A stretch of 39,198 nt of DNA from Bacteroidota bacterium (GTDB lineage: Bacteria; Bacteroidota; Bacteroidia; Bacteroidales; JAAUTT01), in contig JAIFLU010000259.1 in assembly GCA_020048915.1 (NCBI GenBank), positions 1-39,198 of the forward strand, written 5' to 3'. Numbering within the stretch: the stretch's first letter is position 1; the number at the start of each line of letters is the position of its first letter. Below, one piece after another: positions 31,479 to 39,198 of the stretch. A model generated the notes under the pieces. That model worked only from the letters and a program-made list of their open reading frames with translations, searched no databases and was not told the DNA's origin. The position numbers were made by a program, and so were the translations under genes.

Positions 31479-34400
31479 ATGCAAGGAAATAATCCAAAGG
31501 CTGCCGGGTTGTACCGCCCGGAATTTGAGCACGACAATTGTGGTATTGGGTTGGTGGTTCAGATCAATGGCAGTAAGTCGCACGATATTGTTGAACGGGG
31601 TATGCAGGTATTGGAAAACCTGAACCATCGCGGAGCCGAAAGTGCCGATAACGAAACCGGTGACGGTGCCGGGATAACTGTTCAAATCCCGCACGAATTT
31701 ATCCTTCTGCAAGGTATTGCAGTACCGGAACGTGGCAAGTACGGAACAGGATTAATGTTTCTTTCGAAAGACAAACAAGAAGCTGATTTTTGCATCAATG
31801 CCCTTACAGAAGTTGTAAAAGCCGAAGGCCTTCGCTTATTAACAATTCGCGATGTACCAGTGGATAGTTCAATTCTGGGTTCCATTTCCAGAGCAAGCGA
31901 ACCGGTAACCAAACAGATATTTGTTAGCGGACTTTGTGAGCAGGATGAACTTGAACGAAAGCTATATATCATCCGCAAAAAGGTCGAAAAAATTATTGCT
32001 GGTTCCAATTTATCCAATAAAAGGGCTTTTTACATTGTAAGCCTTTCTACCAAAAGCATGATCTACAAAGGTATGCTAACCAGCCTTCAATTAAGAACCT
32101 ATTTCAAAGATCTTACCAACGAAAATTTTACCAGCTCCATAGCCCTGGTGCATTCAAGGTTTAGTACCAATACTTTTCCTACCTGGGATCTCGCACAGCC
32201 CTTCCGCTTGTTAGGCCATAACGGCGAAATAAATACCATTAAGGGCAACAGGTTTTGGATGCAAGCCCGCGAATCGGTACTTCAATCATCGTTATTAGGC
32301 GATTTAAGTGAAATTTATCCCATAATCGAAGCCGACAAAAGCGATTCTGCTTCGCTCGATAATGTGTTGGAATTTCTGATTCAAGCCGGACGCTCTCTGC
32401 CTCATGCGCTCGCAATGTTAATACCCGAATCGTGGAATAAGAAAAATCCTATTCCCGAAGATTTGCGGGCTTTCTACGAATACCATTCTACATTTATGGA
32501 ACCCTGGGATGGCCCGGCCTCCCTGGTATTTACCGATGGCCGCTATGCCGGTGGTATGCTCGATCGTAATGGTTTACGCCCTTCGCGCTACCTGATTACC
32601 AAAGACGGGCTTCTGATAATGGGTTCCGAAACCGGCGTACAAAGTATTGCTGCTGAAAATATTAAAGAAAAGGGGCGACTGCATCCGGGTAAAATGCTTC
32701 TCGTAGATACCCAGGAAGGCAAAGTATTTTATGATGCTGCCCTTAAAAATAAAATTGCCAAAGACCAACCTTACGTTGAATGGCTGGAGCATAACCGCGT
32801 TAGGATGACAGACCTTTCGAGCGGACGCGAAATTTCGAACGCCGTAGCTAACTTGTCTGCGATGCAACGGGCTTTTGGATACACCAAAGAAGATGTGGAA
32901 TTACTCATGTCCCCCATGGCCCTCGAAGGCAAGGAAAGTACTTCGTCGATGGGAAATGATACTCCGGTTGCTCTTCTTTCGAAAAAGCCTCAACGTTTGT
33001 TTAGTTATTTCCGGCAGTTGTTTGCGCAGGTTACCAACCCTCCTATCGACCCAATCCGCGAAGAACTTGTTATGTCGCTTACCGGATACATTGGAGCCTT
33101 GCAGAAAAATCCGCTGGATGCCTCTCCCGACCATTGCAAAACAATTAAACTTACCACTCCGGTTATCACAAATACCCAGTTCGATATTATCCGGAACCTA
33201 AAATACAAAGGGTTCTCATCGGTAGTTATTCCTATGCTTTTCCCGGTTGCCGATAAAGCCGAAGGACTCAGAAAGGCGCTGGAAGATATTCGCACCAAAG
33301 CAGAAGAAGCAGTTGACAGCGGAAAGAACTTTATTATCCTTTCCGACCGCGGAGTTTCAGAAACTATGGCTCCTATCCCATCATTGCTTGCAATTTCAAC
33401 GGTTCACCATCACCTGATCGACAAACGCAAACGGATGCAAATCGACCTGGTAATGGAAACTGCCGAACCTCGCGAAGTAATGCATTTTGCGCTGCTGTTT
33501 GGTTATGGCGCAAGCGCAATTAATCCTTATCTGGCCTTTGGAGTTATTAACGACTTGGTTAACCAGAAAGCCATTCAAATTGATTACCAAAAAGCACAGG
33601 ATAACTACATAAAATCAGTAAACAAAGGTATCCTGAAAGTACTTTCGAAAATGGGTATTTCTACCCTTCGCAGTTACCGTGCTTCTCAGATATTTGAGGC
33701 GATTGGAATTAAAGAGGATGTTATAAATAAATATTTTGCAGGTACTGTTTCCCGTATTGGCGGAATCGGTTTGGAAGAATTAGCCCAAGAGGCTTTAATT
33801 CCGCACAGCGAAGCTTTCCTCGAAAATAAAAACCTCAACTTATTGCCAAACCCCGGCTTCTACCACTTCCGCAATGGCGGGGAACAACATGCCTGGAACC
33901 CCGAATCTATTGCTACATTACAATGGGCTACCCGTACCGGTGATTATTCAAAATACAAGGAATATACCCGCATAGTCGACGAAAAACAAGAGAATATTTT
34001 TCTGCGCGACTATATGCGTTACAAATCCAGCCCTATTGATATTTCATTAGTAGAGCCTGCTTCCGAAATTACCAAGCGCTTTGTAACAGGTGCCATGTCG
34101 TATGGCTCTATCAGCCGCGAAGCCCACGAAGCATTGGCTATTGCCATGAACAAACTGGGAGGAAAAAGTAATACCGGCGAAGGAGGCGAAGATCCTGAAC
34201 GTTTTACTCCACGCCCCGACGGTTCAAGTGCCCGTAGCGCTATTAAACAGGTTGCATCGGGACGGTTTGGCGTAACAGCCGAATACCTGGTGAATGCCGA
34301 TGAACTTCAGATTAAAATTGCCCAGGGAGCAAAACCCGGCGAAGGTGGTCAATTACCCGGTTATAAAGTTGACAAGATTATTGCGAAAACCCGACACTCA

Positions 34401-35987
34401 ATACCGGGAATTTCATTAATCTCCCCTCCCCCACATCATGATATTTATTCAATTGAAGATTTAGCCCAGCTAATTTTCGACCTGAAAAATGTTAACCCAA
34501 CTGCTCGCGTCAGTGTGAAACTGGTTGCCGAGACAGGTGTTGGCACAATTGCTGCCGGAGTCGCCAAAGCAAAAGCCGATATGATCCTTATCAGCGGCTG
34601 CGAAGGAGGAACAGGAGCTAGTCCGTCGAGTTCTATTAAACATGCCGGATTACCTGTTGAACTTGGACTTTCCGAAACCCAGCAGGTTTTGGTTATGAAT
34701 AATCTCCGCGATAAAGTTCGTTTGCAAACCGATGGTCAGCTTAAAACCGGCTTGGATGTTATCCGCATGGGATTGCTTGGAGCCGAAGAATTTGGTTTTT
34801 CGACCAGTTCGCTCATTGTTTTAGGCTGTATTATGATGCGTAAATGCCACTTAAACACTTGTCCGGTTGGCGTTGCTACCCAGGATGAACGCTTGCGCAA
34901 GCATTTTATGGGAAAAGCTGAATATCTCTTAAACTTCTTCAATTTTATTGCCGAAGATATTCGTGAACACCTTGCTGCTCTTGGGTTCACCAAATTTGAT
35001 AACATTGTTGGCCGCACCGATCTGTTGACATTCAAACCTCAACCCGACCACTGGAAAGCTAAAAATATAAGCCTGGAGCAAATTCTATATGTCCCCGACG
35101 AAGTAAAAATAAACCGCATTTGTTGTGCAAAAATGCAGAATCACAAACTGGAAGAAGTAATGGACCAGGAACTGATTAAAGTTGCTCAACCTGCAATTAA
35201 CAATCTTCAAAAAGTATTTCTTGAGCGGGAAATTAAAAACGTAGACCGTACTGTTGGAGCAATGCTTTCGGGAGTTGTGGCTAAAAAGTATGGAAATAAC
35301 GGTTTACCCGAAGATACTATCAACTTTACCTTTAAAGGTTCTGCCGGTCAGAGTTTCGGAGCTTTTCTCGCCCGGGGTATTACCCTCAAATTAGAGGGGG
35401 ATGCAAACGATTACCTTGGCAAAGGATTATCGGGCGGAAAAATTATCGTAGTTCCTCCAAAAGGAATTACCTATAAACCTGAAGAAAATGTAATTATCGG
35501 AAATACTGTTTTATACGGAGCTACTAGTGGCGAGGTATATATCAATGGAACTGCCGGTGAGCGATTCTGCGTTCGTAATAGCGGAGTTACCGCCGTAGTT
35601 GAAGGAGCAGGAGACCACTGCTGTGAATACATGACTGGCGGGCGCACTGTAATTCTCGGAAGTACCGGACGGAATTTTGCCGCGGGTATGAGTGGAGGTA
35701 TCGCCTATGTATTGAATGTTGACGGCAACTTTGATTATTTCTGCAATATGGGCATGGTAGAACTTACCCTGCTCGAAGATATGTACGATCAAAAAGAACT
35801 GAAAGAACTGATATCCCGTCACTTTCACTATACCGAGAGCCCTTTGGCCAAAAAGATACTCGATAATTGGGCAAATTATGTGACCGAATTTATTAAGGTA
35901 ACACCAATTGAGTACAAAAAGGTCCTGGAAGAGGAACGCATTGAGGCTATTAAGAAGAAAATTGCTAATGTGGAATTTGATTATTAG
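31479..35987 (+). CDS. gltB: Glutamate synthase large (alpha) subunit
   Basis: This 1502-residue enzyme makes glutamate from glutamine and 2-oxoglutarate. An N-terminal class II glutaminase domain has its nucleophile Cys21 in EFEHDNCGIGLV; a short propeptide before it would be removed. A central domain (about 480-780) includes VRMTDLSSGREI-type linkers. The FMN/2-oxoglutarate TIM barrel (about 840-1230) has SYGSISREAHEALAIAMNKL and GGEDPERFTPR. The [3Fe-4S] ligands lie in CIMMRKCHLNTCPVG, a C-x5-C-x4-C pattern. The beta-helical GXGXG domain (about 1270-1500) has GLSGGKIIVVPP and GERFCVRNSG. The ATG at 31479 is preceded by an aaaggtg ribosome-binding site. A TTG two codons earlier is less likely. 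gltD follows after 89 bases. Confidence 0.96.
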   Translation: MQGNNPKAAGLYRPEFEHDNCGIGLVVQINGSKSHDIVERGMQVLENLNHRGAESADNETGDGAGITVQIPHEFILLQGIAVPERGKYGTGLMFLSKDKQEADFCINALTEVVKAEGLRLLTIRDVPVDSSILGSISRASEPVTKQIFVSGLCEQDELERKLYIIRKKVEKIIAGSNLSNKRAFYIVSLSTKSMIYKGMLTSLQLRTYFKDLTNENFTSSIALVHSRFSTNTFPTWDLAQPFRLLGHNGEINTIKGNRFWMQARESVLQSSLLGDLSEIYPIIEADKSDSASLDNVLEFLIQAGRSLPHALAMLIPESWNKKNPIPEDLRAFYEYHSTFMEPWDGPASLVFTDGRYAGGMLDRNGLRPSRYLITKDGLLIMGSETGVQSIAAENIKEKGRLHPGKMLLVDTQEGKVFYDAALKNKIAKDQPYVEWLEHNRVRMTDLSSGREISNAVANLSAMQRAFGYTKEDVELLMSPMALEGKESTSSMGNDTPVALLSKKPQRLFSYFRQLFAQVTNPPIDPIREELVMSLTGYIGALQKNPLDASPDHCKTIKLTTPVITNTQFDIIRNLKYKGFSSVVIPMLFPVADKAEGLRKALEDIRTKAEEAVDSGKNFIILSDRGVSETMAPIPSLLAISTVHHHLIDKRKRMQIDLVMETAEPREVMHFALLFGYGASAINPYLAFGVINDLVNQKAIQIDYQKAQDNYIKSVNKGILKVLSKMGISTLRSYRASQIFEAIGIKEDVINKYFAGTVSRIGGIGLEELAQEALIPHSEAFLENKNLNLLPNPGFYHFRNGGEQHAWNPESIATLQWATRTGDYSKYKEYTRIVDEKQENIFLRDYMRYKSSPIDISLVEPASEITKRFVTGAMSYGSISREAHEALAIAMNKLGGKSNTGEGGEDPERFTPRPDGSSARSAIKQVASGRFGVTAEYLVNADELQIKIAQGAKPGEGGQLPGYKVDKIIAKTRHSIPGISLISPPPHHDIYSIEDLAQLIFDLKNVNPTARVSVKLVAETGVGTIAAGVAKAKADMILISGCEGGTGASPSSSIKHAGLPVELGLSETQQVLVMNNLRDKVRLQTDGQLKTGLDVIRMGLLGAEEFGFSTSSLIVLGCIMMRKCHLNTCPVGVATQDERLRKHFMGKAEYLLNFFNFIAEDIREHLAALGFTKFDNIVGRTDLLTFKPQPDHWKAKNISLEQILYVPDEVKINRICCAKMQNHKLEEVMDQELIKVAQPAINNLQKVFLEREIKNVDRTVGAMLSGVVAKKYGNNGLPEDTINFTFKGSAGQSFGAFLARGITLKLEGDANDYLGKGLSGGKIIVVPPKGITYKPEENVIIGNTVLYGATSGEVYINGTAGERFCVRNSGVTAVVEGAGDHCCEYMTGGRTVILGSTGRNFAAGMSGGIAYVLNVDGNFDYFCNMGMVELTLLEDMYDQKELKELISRHFHYTESPLAKKILDNWANYVTEFIKVTPIEYKKVLEEERIEAIKKKIANVEFDY

Positions 35988-36076
35988 TGGATAGTTGATA
36001 GTCCATAACAAAAGGCTATCACCTGTTTTCCATGAACTTAATAAAAATACTAAACAGAATAAAAAAATAAGAATAT

Positions 36077-37501
36077 ATGGGCAATCCAAAAGGATTTCTG
36101 CTGGTAGAACGTAAAGAAGCCGGAAACCGACCGTTAAACGAACGAATATATGATTATGGAGAGGTTGAACAAACCTTAAATGCCGAGGACCGCAAATTAC
36201 AGGCTTCGCGGTGTATGGATTGCGGTGTTCCTTATTGTAACTGGGCCTGCCCTGTAAAAAGTATTATTCCCGAATGGCAGGATTTATTATACCGTGGAGA
36301 ATGGAAACAAGCGAGTGAACTGCTCCATTCAACCAACGATTTTCCGGAATTCACAGGACGTATTTGCCCCGCTCCTTGCGAAAAATCGTGTACCCTGAAT
36401 TTGCATGAAGCTCCTGTCACCATTCGCGAAAACGAAGCCTCCATTGTAGAGCGTGCCTTTGCTGACGGCTTTATTAAACCACAGCCTCCGAAGTTCCGTA
36501 CCGGGAAAAAAGTTGCTGTAATTGGTTCGGGACCTGCCGGATTATCGGCTGCTGTTCAGCTCAACCGTGCCGGACATACCGTAACCCTATTTGAACGCGA
36601 CGAAGCAATTGGCGGATTATTGCGTTTTGGTATCCCCGATTTTAAGCTTTCGAAAAACATCATCGACCGCCGGTTAAAAGTATTGGAAGAGGAAGGACTG
36701 ATTTTTCAAACAAGCACCGAAGTAGGAAAAGATATTTCGGGAGCCGATCTTCTTAAAAATTTCGATGCTGTTTGCCTAACCGTAGGTGCAATGGCACCTC
36801 GTGACCTCCCCGCAGAAGGACGTGAGATGAAAGGAATCCATTTTGCTATGGATTTTCTTACCCAACAAAACAGAATTGTAAGCGGGAAAACAATTCCTGC
36901 TGAAATACGCCTGCTTGCTAAAGATAAAAATGTATTGGTAATTGGTGGCGGTGATACCGGCTCTGACTGTGTGGGAACATCTATCCGCCAGGGAGCACGG
37001 AGTGTTACACAAATCGAAATTCTTCCAAAACCTCCTGCCGGGAAAAATCCTGAAACCCCTTGGCCATTCTATCCTACTATATTGAAAACGTCGAGTTCAC
37101 ACGAAGAAGGATGCCAACGTAAATGGAGCCTTGCTACCAAGCGTTTCATCGGTGAAAATGGCGCTGTTACAGGTGTGGAAGTTGTAGAAGTAAATTGGGT
37201 GAAAGACAGTGCCGGGAAATTTACCATGGAGGAAGTTGAAGGCTCCAAGCATGTGCTTCAAGCTGAACTGGTATTACTTTCAATGGGATTTGTACATTGC
37301 ATGCACACCGGATTACTCGATAGTCTTGGACTAGAATACGATGGACGTGGCAATGTGAAAGTAGACGGAAAATTCCAGACCTCTGTACCGAAAGTATTTG
37401 CTGCCGGTGACACCGTGTTGGGAGCCAGCCTGGTTGTAAAGGCCATCTATTCGGGCCGGCAAGCTGCTGCTGAGGTGAATAAATATCTAAACAGCTTATA
37501 A
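36077..37501 (+). CDS. gltD: Glutamate synthase small (beta) subunit
   Basis: This 474-residue FAD/NAD(P)H flavoprotein passes electrons to GltB. The N-terminal part has Cys-rich [4Fe-4S] segments: CMDCGVPYCNWACPVKS (about 41-58) and GRICPAPCEKSCTL (about 94-107). A dinucleotide-binding site GSGPAGLSAAVQLNRAGH (about 149-167) binds FAD. The second, at GGGDTGSDCVGTSIRQGA (about 291-309), is for NAD(P)H. The C-terminal FAAGDTVLGASLVVKAIYSGR completes the FAD site. It is the expected partner of gltB and lies 89 bases downstream on the same strand, closed by a terminator. Length matches the family. The subunit identity is certain. Confidence 0.95.
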   Translation: MGNPKGFLLVERKEAGNRPLNERIYDYGEVEQTLNAEDRKLQASRCMDCGVPYCNWACPVKSIIPEWQDLLYRGEWKQASELLHSTNDFPEFTGRICPAPCEKSCTLNLHEAPVTIRENEASIVERAFADGFIKPQPPKFRTGKKVAVIGSGPAGLSAAVQLNRAGHTVTLFERDEAIGGLLRFGIPDFKLSKNIIDRRLKVLEEEGLIFQTSTEVGKDISGADLLKNFDAVCLTVGAMAPRDLPAEGREMKGIHFAMDFLTQQNRIVSGKTIPAEIRLLAKDKNVLVIGGGDTGSDCVGTSIRQGARSVTQIEILPKPPAGKNPETPWPFYPTILKTSSSHEEGCQRKWSLATKRFIGENGAVTGVEVVEVNWVKDSAGKFTMEEVEGSKHVLQAELVLLSMGFVHCMHTGLLDSLGLEYDGRGNVKVDGKFQTSVPKVFAAGDTVLGASLVVKAIYSGRQAAAEVNKYLNSL

Positions 37502-37524
37502 TTTTATTATATGAATCTTATAAA

Positions 37525-37565
37525 AAATCCCTCCTGGTTTGTTCCTCGGGGGATTTATATTTTTA
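37525..37565 (+). terminator. Rho-independent terminator after gltD
   Basis: The stem aaatccctc (37525-37533) pairs with gggggattt (37548-37556), with one T-G pair and a 14-base loop. A T-rich tail extends to 37564. Confidence 0.75.
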
Positions 37566-37591
37566 GTACCGAAGGTTTGCTATCCTATAAA

Positions 37592-37624
37592 TTTGTAATT
37601 GATTTAAGTTTATAAATATATTTG
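37592..37624 (+). promoter_or_regulatory. Promoter of trpB
   Basis: TTTG (37592-37595) and TATATTTG (37617-37624) with a 21-base spacer match the Bacteroidota consensus fully. The leader to the ATG would be about 58 bases. No trp attenuator or T-box features are seen in it. Confidence 0.75.
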
Positions 37625-37688
37625 CCTTAACCAGTTTCAATTTTGTGCATTTACAGAACCTATATTATTGACCTAATACCTAAAAAGA

Positions 37689-38903
37689 ATGTCTGAAAAC
37701 TATTTTAAAAAGTATCCTAATAAAGAAGGATTTTTTAACGAATATGGCGGAGCATTTATTCCTCCCGTGCTTGAAGGTGAGATGAAGAAAATTAACGATG
37801 CGTATTATGCTATTAGCAAATCGCATAATTTCATTTCCGAACTCAGAAGTATTCGCAAACATTATCAGGGACGCCCAACTCCTGTTTATTATTGCAACCG
37901 TCTTTCGGATAAATACGGCGCACGGATTTATCTTAAACGCGAAGACTTAAACCATACCGGGGCACACAAGCTTAACCATTGTATGGGCGAAGCCCTTTTG
38001 GCCAAGTTTATGGGCAAGAAAAAACTGATTGCAGAAACCGGTGCCGGACAGCACGGAGTTGCACTTGCAACTGCCGCAGCTTACTTTGGCCTGGAGTGCG
38101 AAATTCACATGGGCGAAGTAGATATTGCCAAGGAACATCCAAATGTGGTGCGCATGCAAATTCTGGGAGCTACCGTTGTACCTGTAACCCACGGGTTAAA
38201 AACACTAAAAGAGGCGGTTGATTCTGCATTTACGGCCTACCTGCAAGACCCGATTACCACCATTTATTGCATTGGCTCTGTAGTTGGACCGCATCCTTTT
38301 CCGATGATGGTCCGTGATTTTCAGCGGGTTGTTGGAATCGAAGCCAGAGAGCAGTTTTTTGAAATGACAGGCGAACTACCGGATAAAGTTGTTGCCTGCG
38401 TGGGTGGCGGAAGTAATGCCATGGGTATTTTCTCCGCTTTTCTCGAAGACAACGAATGCGAGCTATATGGCGTTGAGCCAGCAGGGCGCTCGCTTAAGTT
38501 AGGGGAACATGCTGCTACCATGACCTTAGGAACACCTGGTATGATTCATGGTTTCAAATGCTATGTGTTACAAGATGAGAAAGGTGAGCCCTCGCCTGTA
38601 TATTCGGTAGCCAGCGGATTAGATTATCCGGGAGTTGGCCCAGAGCACTGCATGCTTAAAGACATGAAAAAAGTAAATTATGAGATTATTTCGGACAGCG
38701 AATGCATCGATGCTTTTTATGAATTAAGTCGCCTCGAAGGAATTATTCCAGCATTGGAGAGTGCGCATGCGGTGGCTTATGCCTTAAAACTTGCACAAAA
38801 AGAACCTCAAAAATTGATACTGATTAACCTGAGTGGTCGTGGCGATAAGGATATTGACTTTGTTCTTGAAAAATACGGACTTCCTGAAAACCGTAAGGAA
38901 TAG
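37689..38903 (+). CDS. trpB: Tryptophan synthase beta chain, standalone copy
   Basis: This 404-residue PLP enzyme condenses indole with serine to give tryptophan. The PLP lysine is Lys94 in HTGAHKLNH. The COMM-type loop and PLP-phosphate glycine loop are present as [20 protein letters not shown] and [26 protein letters not shown] and YPGVGPEH are conserved. [10 protein letters not shown] ends the family pattern. It is of the TrpB1 type by its '[12 protein letters not shown]' motif, although [12 protein letters not shown] replaces the more usual INNALGQALLAK. No trpA, trpC or other trp genes lie near it; a promoter and a terminator frame it as a single gene. It may be a second copy used as an indole-salvage enzyme, with the main trp operon elsewhere. 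Confidence 0.93.
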   Translation: MSENYFKKYPNKEGFFNEYGGAFIPPVLEGEMKKINDAYYAISKSHNFISELRSIRKHYQGRPTPVYYCNRLSDKYGARIYLKREDLNHTGAHKLNHCMGEALLAKFMGKKKLIAETGAGQHGVALATAAAYFGLECEIHMGEVDIAKEHPNVVRMQILGATVVPVTHGLKTLKEAVDSAFTAYLQDPITTIYCIGSVVGPHPFPMMVRDFQRVVGIEAREQFFEMTGELPDKVVACVGGGSNAMGIFSAFLEDNECELYGVEPAGRSLKLGEHAATMTLGTPGMIHGFKCYVLQDEKGEPSPVYSVASGLDYPGVGPEHCMLKDMKKVNYEIISDSECIDAFYELSRLEGIIPALESAHAVAYALKLAQKEPQKLILINLSGRGDKDIDFVLEKYGLPENRKE

Positions 38904-38925
38904 GTTCCAATACTTCCAATTTTTA

Positions 38926-38968
38926 GCCCTTCAGATCTACATCCTAGTCTGAGGGGCAATTTTATTAT
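38926..38968 (+). terminator. Terminator after trpB
   Basis: The stem gcccttcag (38926-38934) pairs with ctgaggggc (38949-38957), with one T-G pair and a 14-base loop, followed by a T-rich tail. Confidence 0.7.
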
Positions 38969-39058
38969 AGTGGAGGTTCGATGTAAGAATTTTTTTTAAT
39001 AAATAGATTTGTATTAAAAAAAATTACTTTAGCTCTTAGGCAATACTGCTCATGTTTC

Positions 39059-39198
39059 ATGAAGGCCATCAATCAGAGTCCGGCGAAGCCGTATACCTTC
39101 TATTCCGTAGCGACGGCGCGCCGATCAAGGGGAGTCGAGGAACGAGACGGACCGCGTTCGCGCCGTCAAAGAGTTTTTGGGTTACTTTTTTGCTCCCA
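39059..39198 (+). other. GC-rich tail with an open frame running off the window
   Basis: From about 39062 the composition turns GC-rich, unlike the AT-rich bases just before. An ATG frame from 39059 stays open to the end: MKAINQSPAKPYTFYSVATA, then RRSRGVEERDGPRSRRQRVF, then GLLFCS. A 9-bp inverted repeat (gacggcgcg at 39112-39120 with cgcgccgtc at 39159-39167) forms a large hairpin. The Arg-rich translation looks non-proteinlike. I suspect a dispersed repeat or mobile-element edge rather than a gene. Confidence 0.35.

Noticed and set aside
35511..36089. A 192-codon minus-strand frame over the end of gltB
   Set aside because: It lies antisense to the conserved GXGXG domain of gltB and has no recognisable protein pattern.
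1..39198. CRISPR array, tRNA or rRNA genes
   Set aside because: No regularly spaced direct repeats and no cloverleaf or rRNA-like sequence were seen on either strand.

Overview
The window looks like chromosomal DNA from a member of the Bacteroidota, probably an environmental or anaerobic Bacteroidales/Marinilabiliales-type organism. The evidence is: TonB-dependent receptors with a carboxypeptidase-like N-terminal domain; a DUF4249 lipoprotein paired with a receptor; lipoboxes ending in S-C; an RteC remnant; AT-rich coding sequence with ATG starts; and several promoters of the Bacteroidota form TTTG-N19-21-TAnnTTTG. The species cannot be named from the sequence. I saw no tRNA, rRNA, CRISPR array, integrase or intact transposase.

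Layout. (1) 80-4928: a DUF2147-like exported protein with a missing start codon, then a tripartite efflux operon (TolC-like outer membrane protein, HlyD/MacA-type lipoprotein adaptor, FtsX/MacB-type permease, LolD/MacB-type ATPase) closed by a strong terminator. (2) 5120-8603: a TonB-dependent receptor, its DUF4249 lipoprotein partner and a small membrane protein. (3) 8604-13575: an accessory island. It holds an rteC pseudogene broken by one inserted base, a small conserved protein, two exported proteins each followed by a long imperfect inverted repeat that resembles an integron attC site, a PadR regulator with a membrane-protein partner, and a decayed toxin-antitoxin pair. (4) 13576-20368: exported hydrolases (a CE15-like esterase and an M61 peptidase), a carboxypeptidase-regulatory-domain protein, a YegP-type protein and two small membrane proteins, one frameshifted at a T8 run. 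(5) 20513-25635: a multi-PAS/HTH regulator followed by cytochrome bd oxidase (cydA, cydB) and a 36-residue single-helix protein that may be a CydX-like subunit. (6) 25720-30187, minus strand: an old yellow enzyme, a macroglobulin-like/TonB-plug protein without a barrel, and an AhpD-like protein; a nested palindromic repeat lies between the first two. (7) 30438-38903: yebC, the glutamate synthase genes gltB and gltD behind a clear promoter and a leader hairpin, and an orphan trpB. The last 140 bases change abruptly to GC-rich sequence with an open reading frame that runs off the window.

How the parts work together. Regions 1 and 2 are cell-envelope transport. Region 5 is a respiratory unit for low oxygen with a possible dedicated sensor. 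Region 7 is nitrogen assimilation and amino-acid metabolism. The strongest candidate for something undescribed is the cassette-like pair at about 10.5-12.2 kb, where two unrelated single-gene units share a near-identical 32-base sequence directly after their stop codons, with complementary 3' arms.
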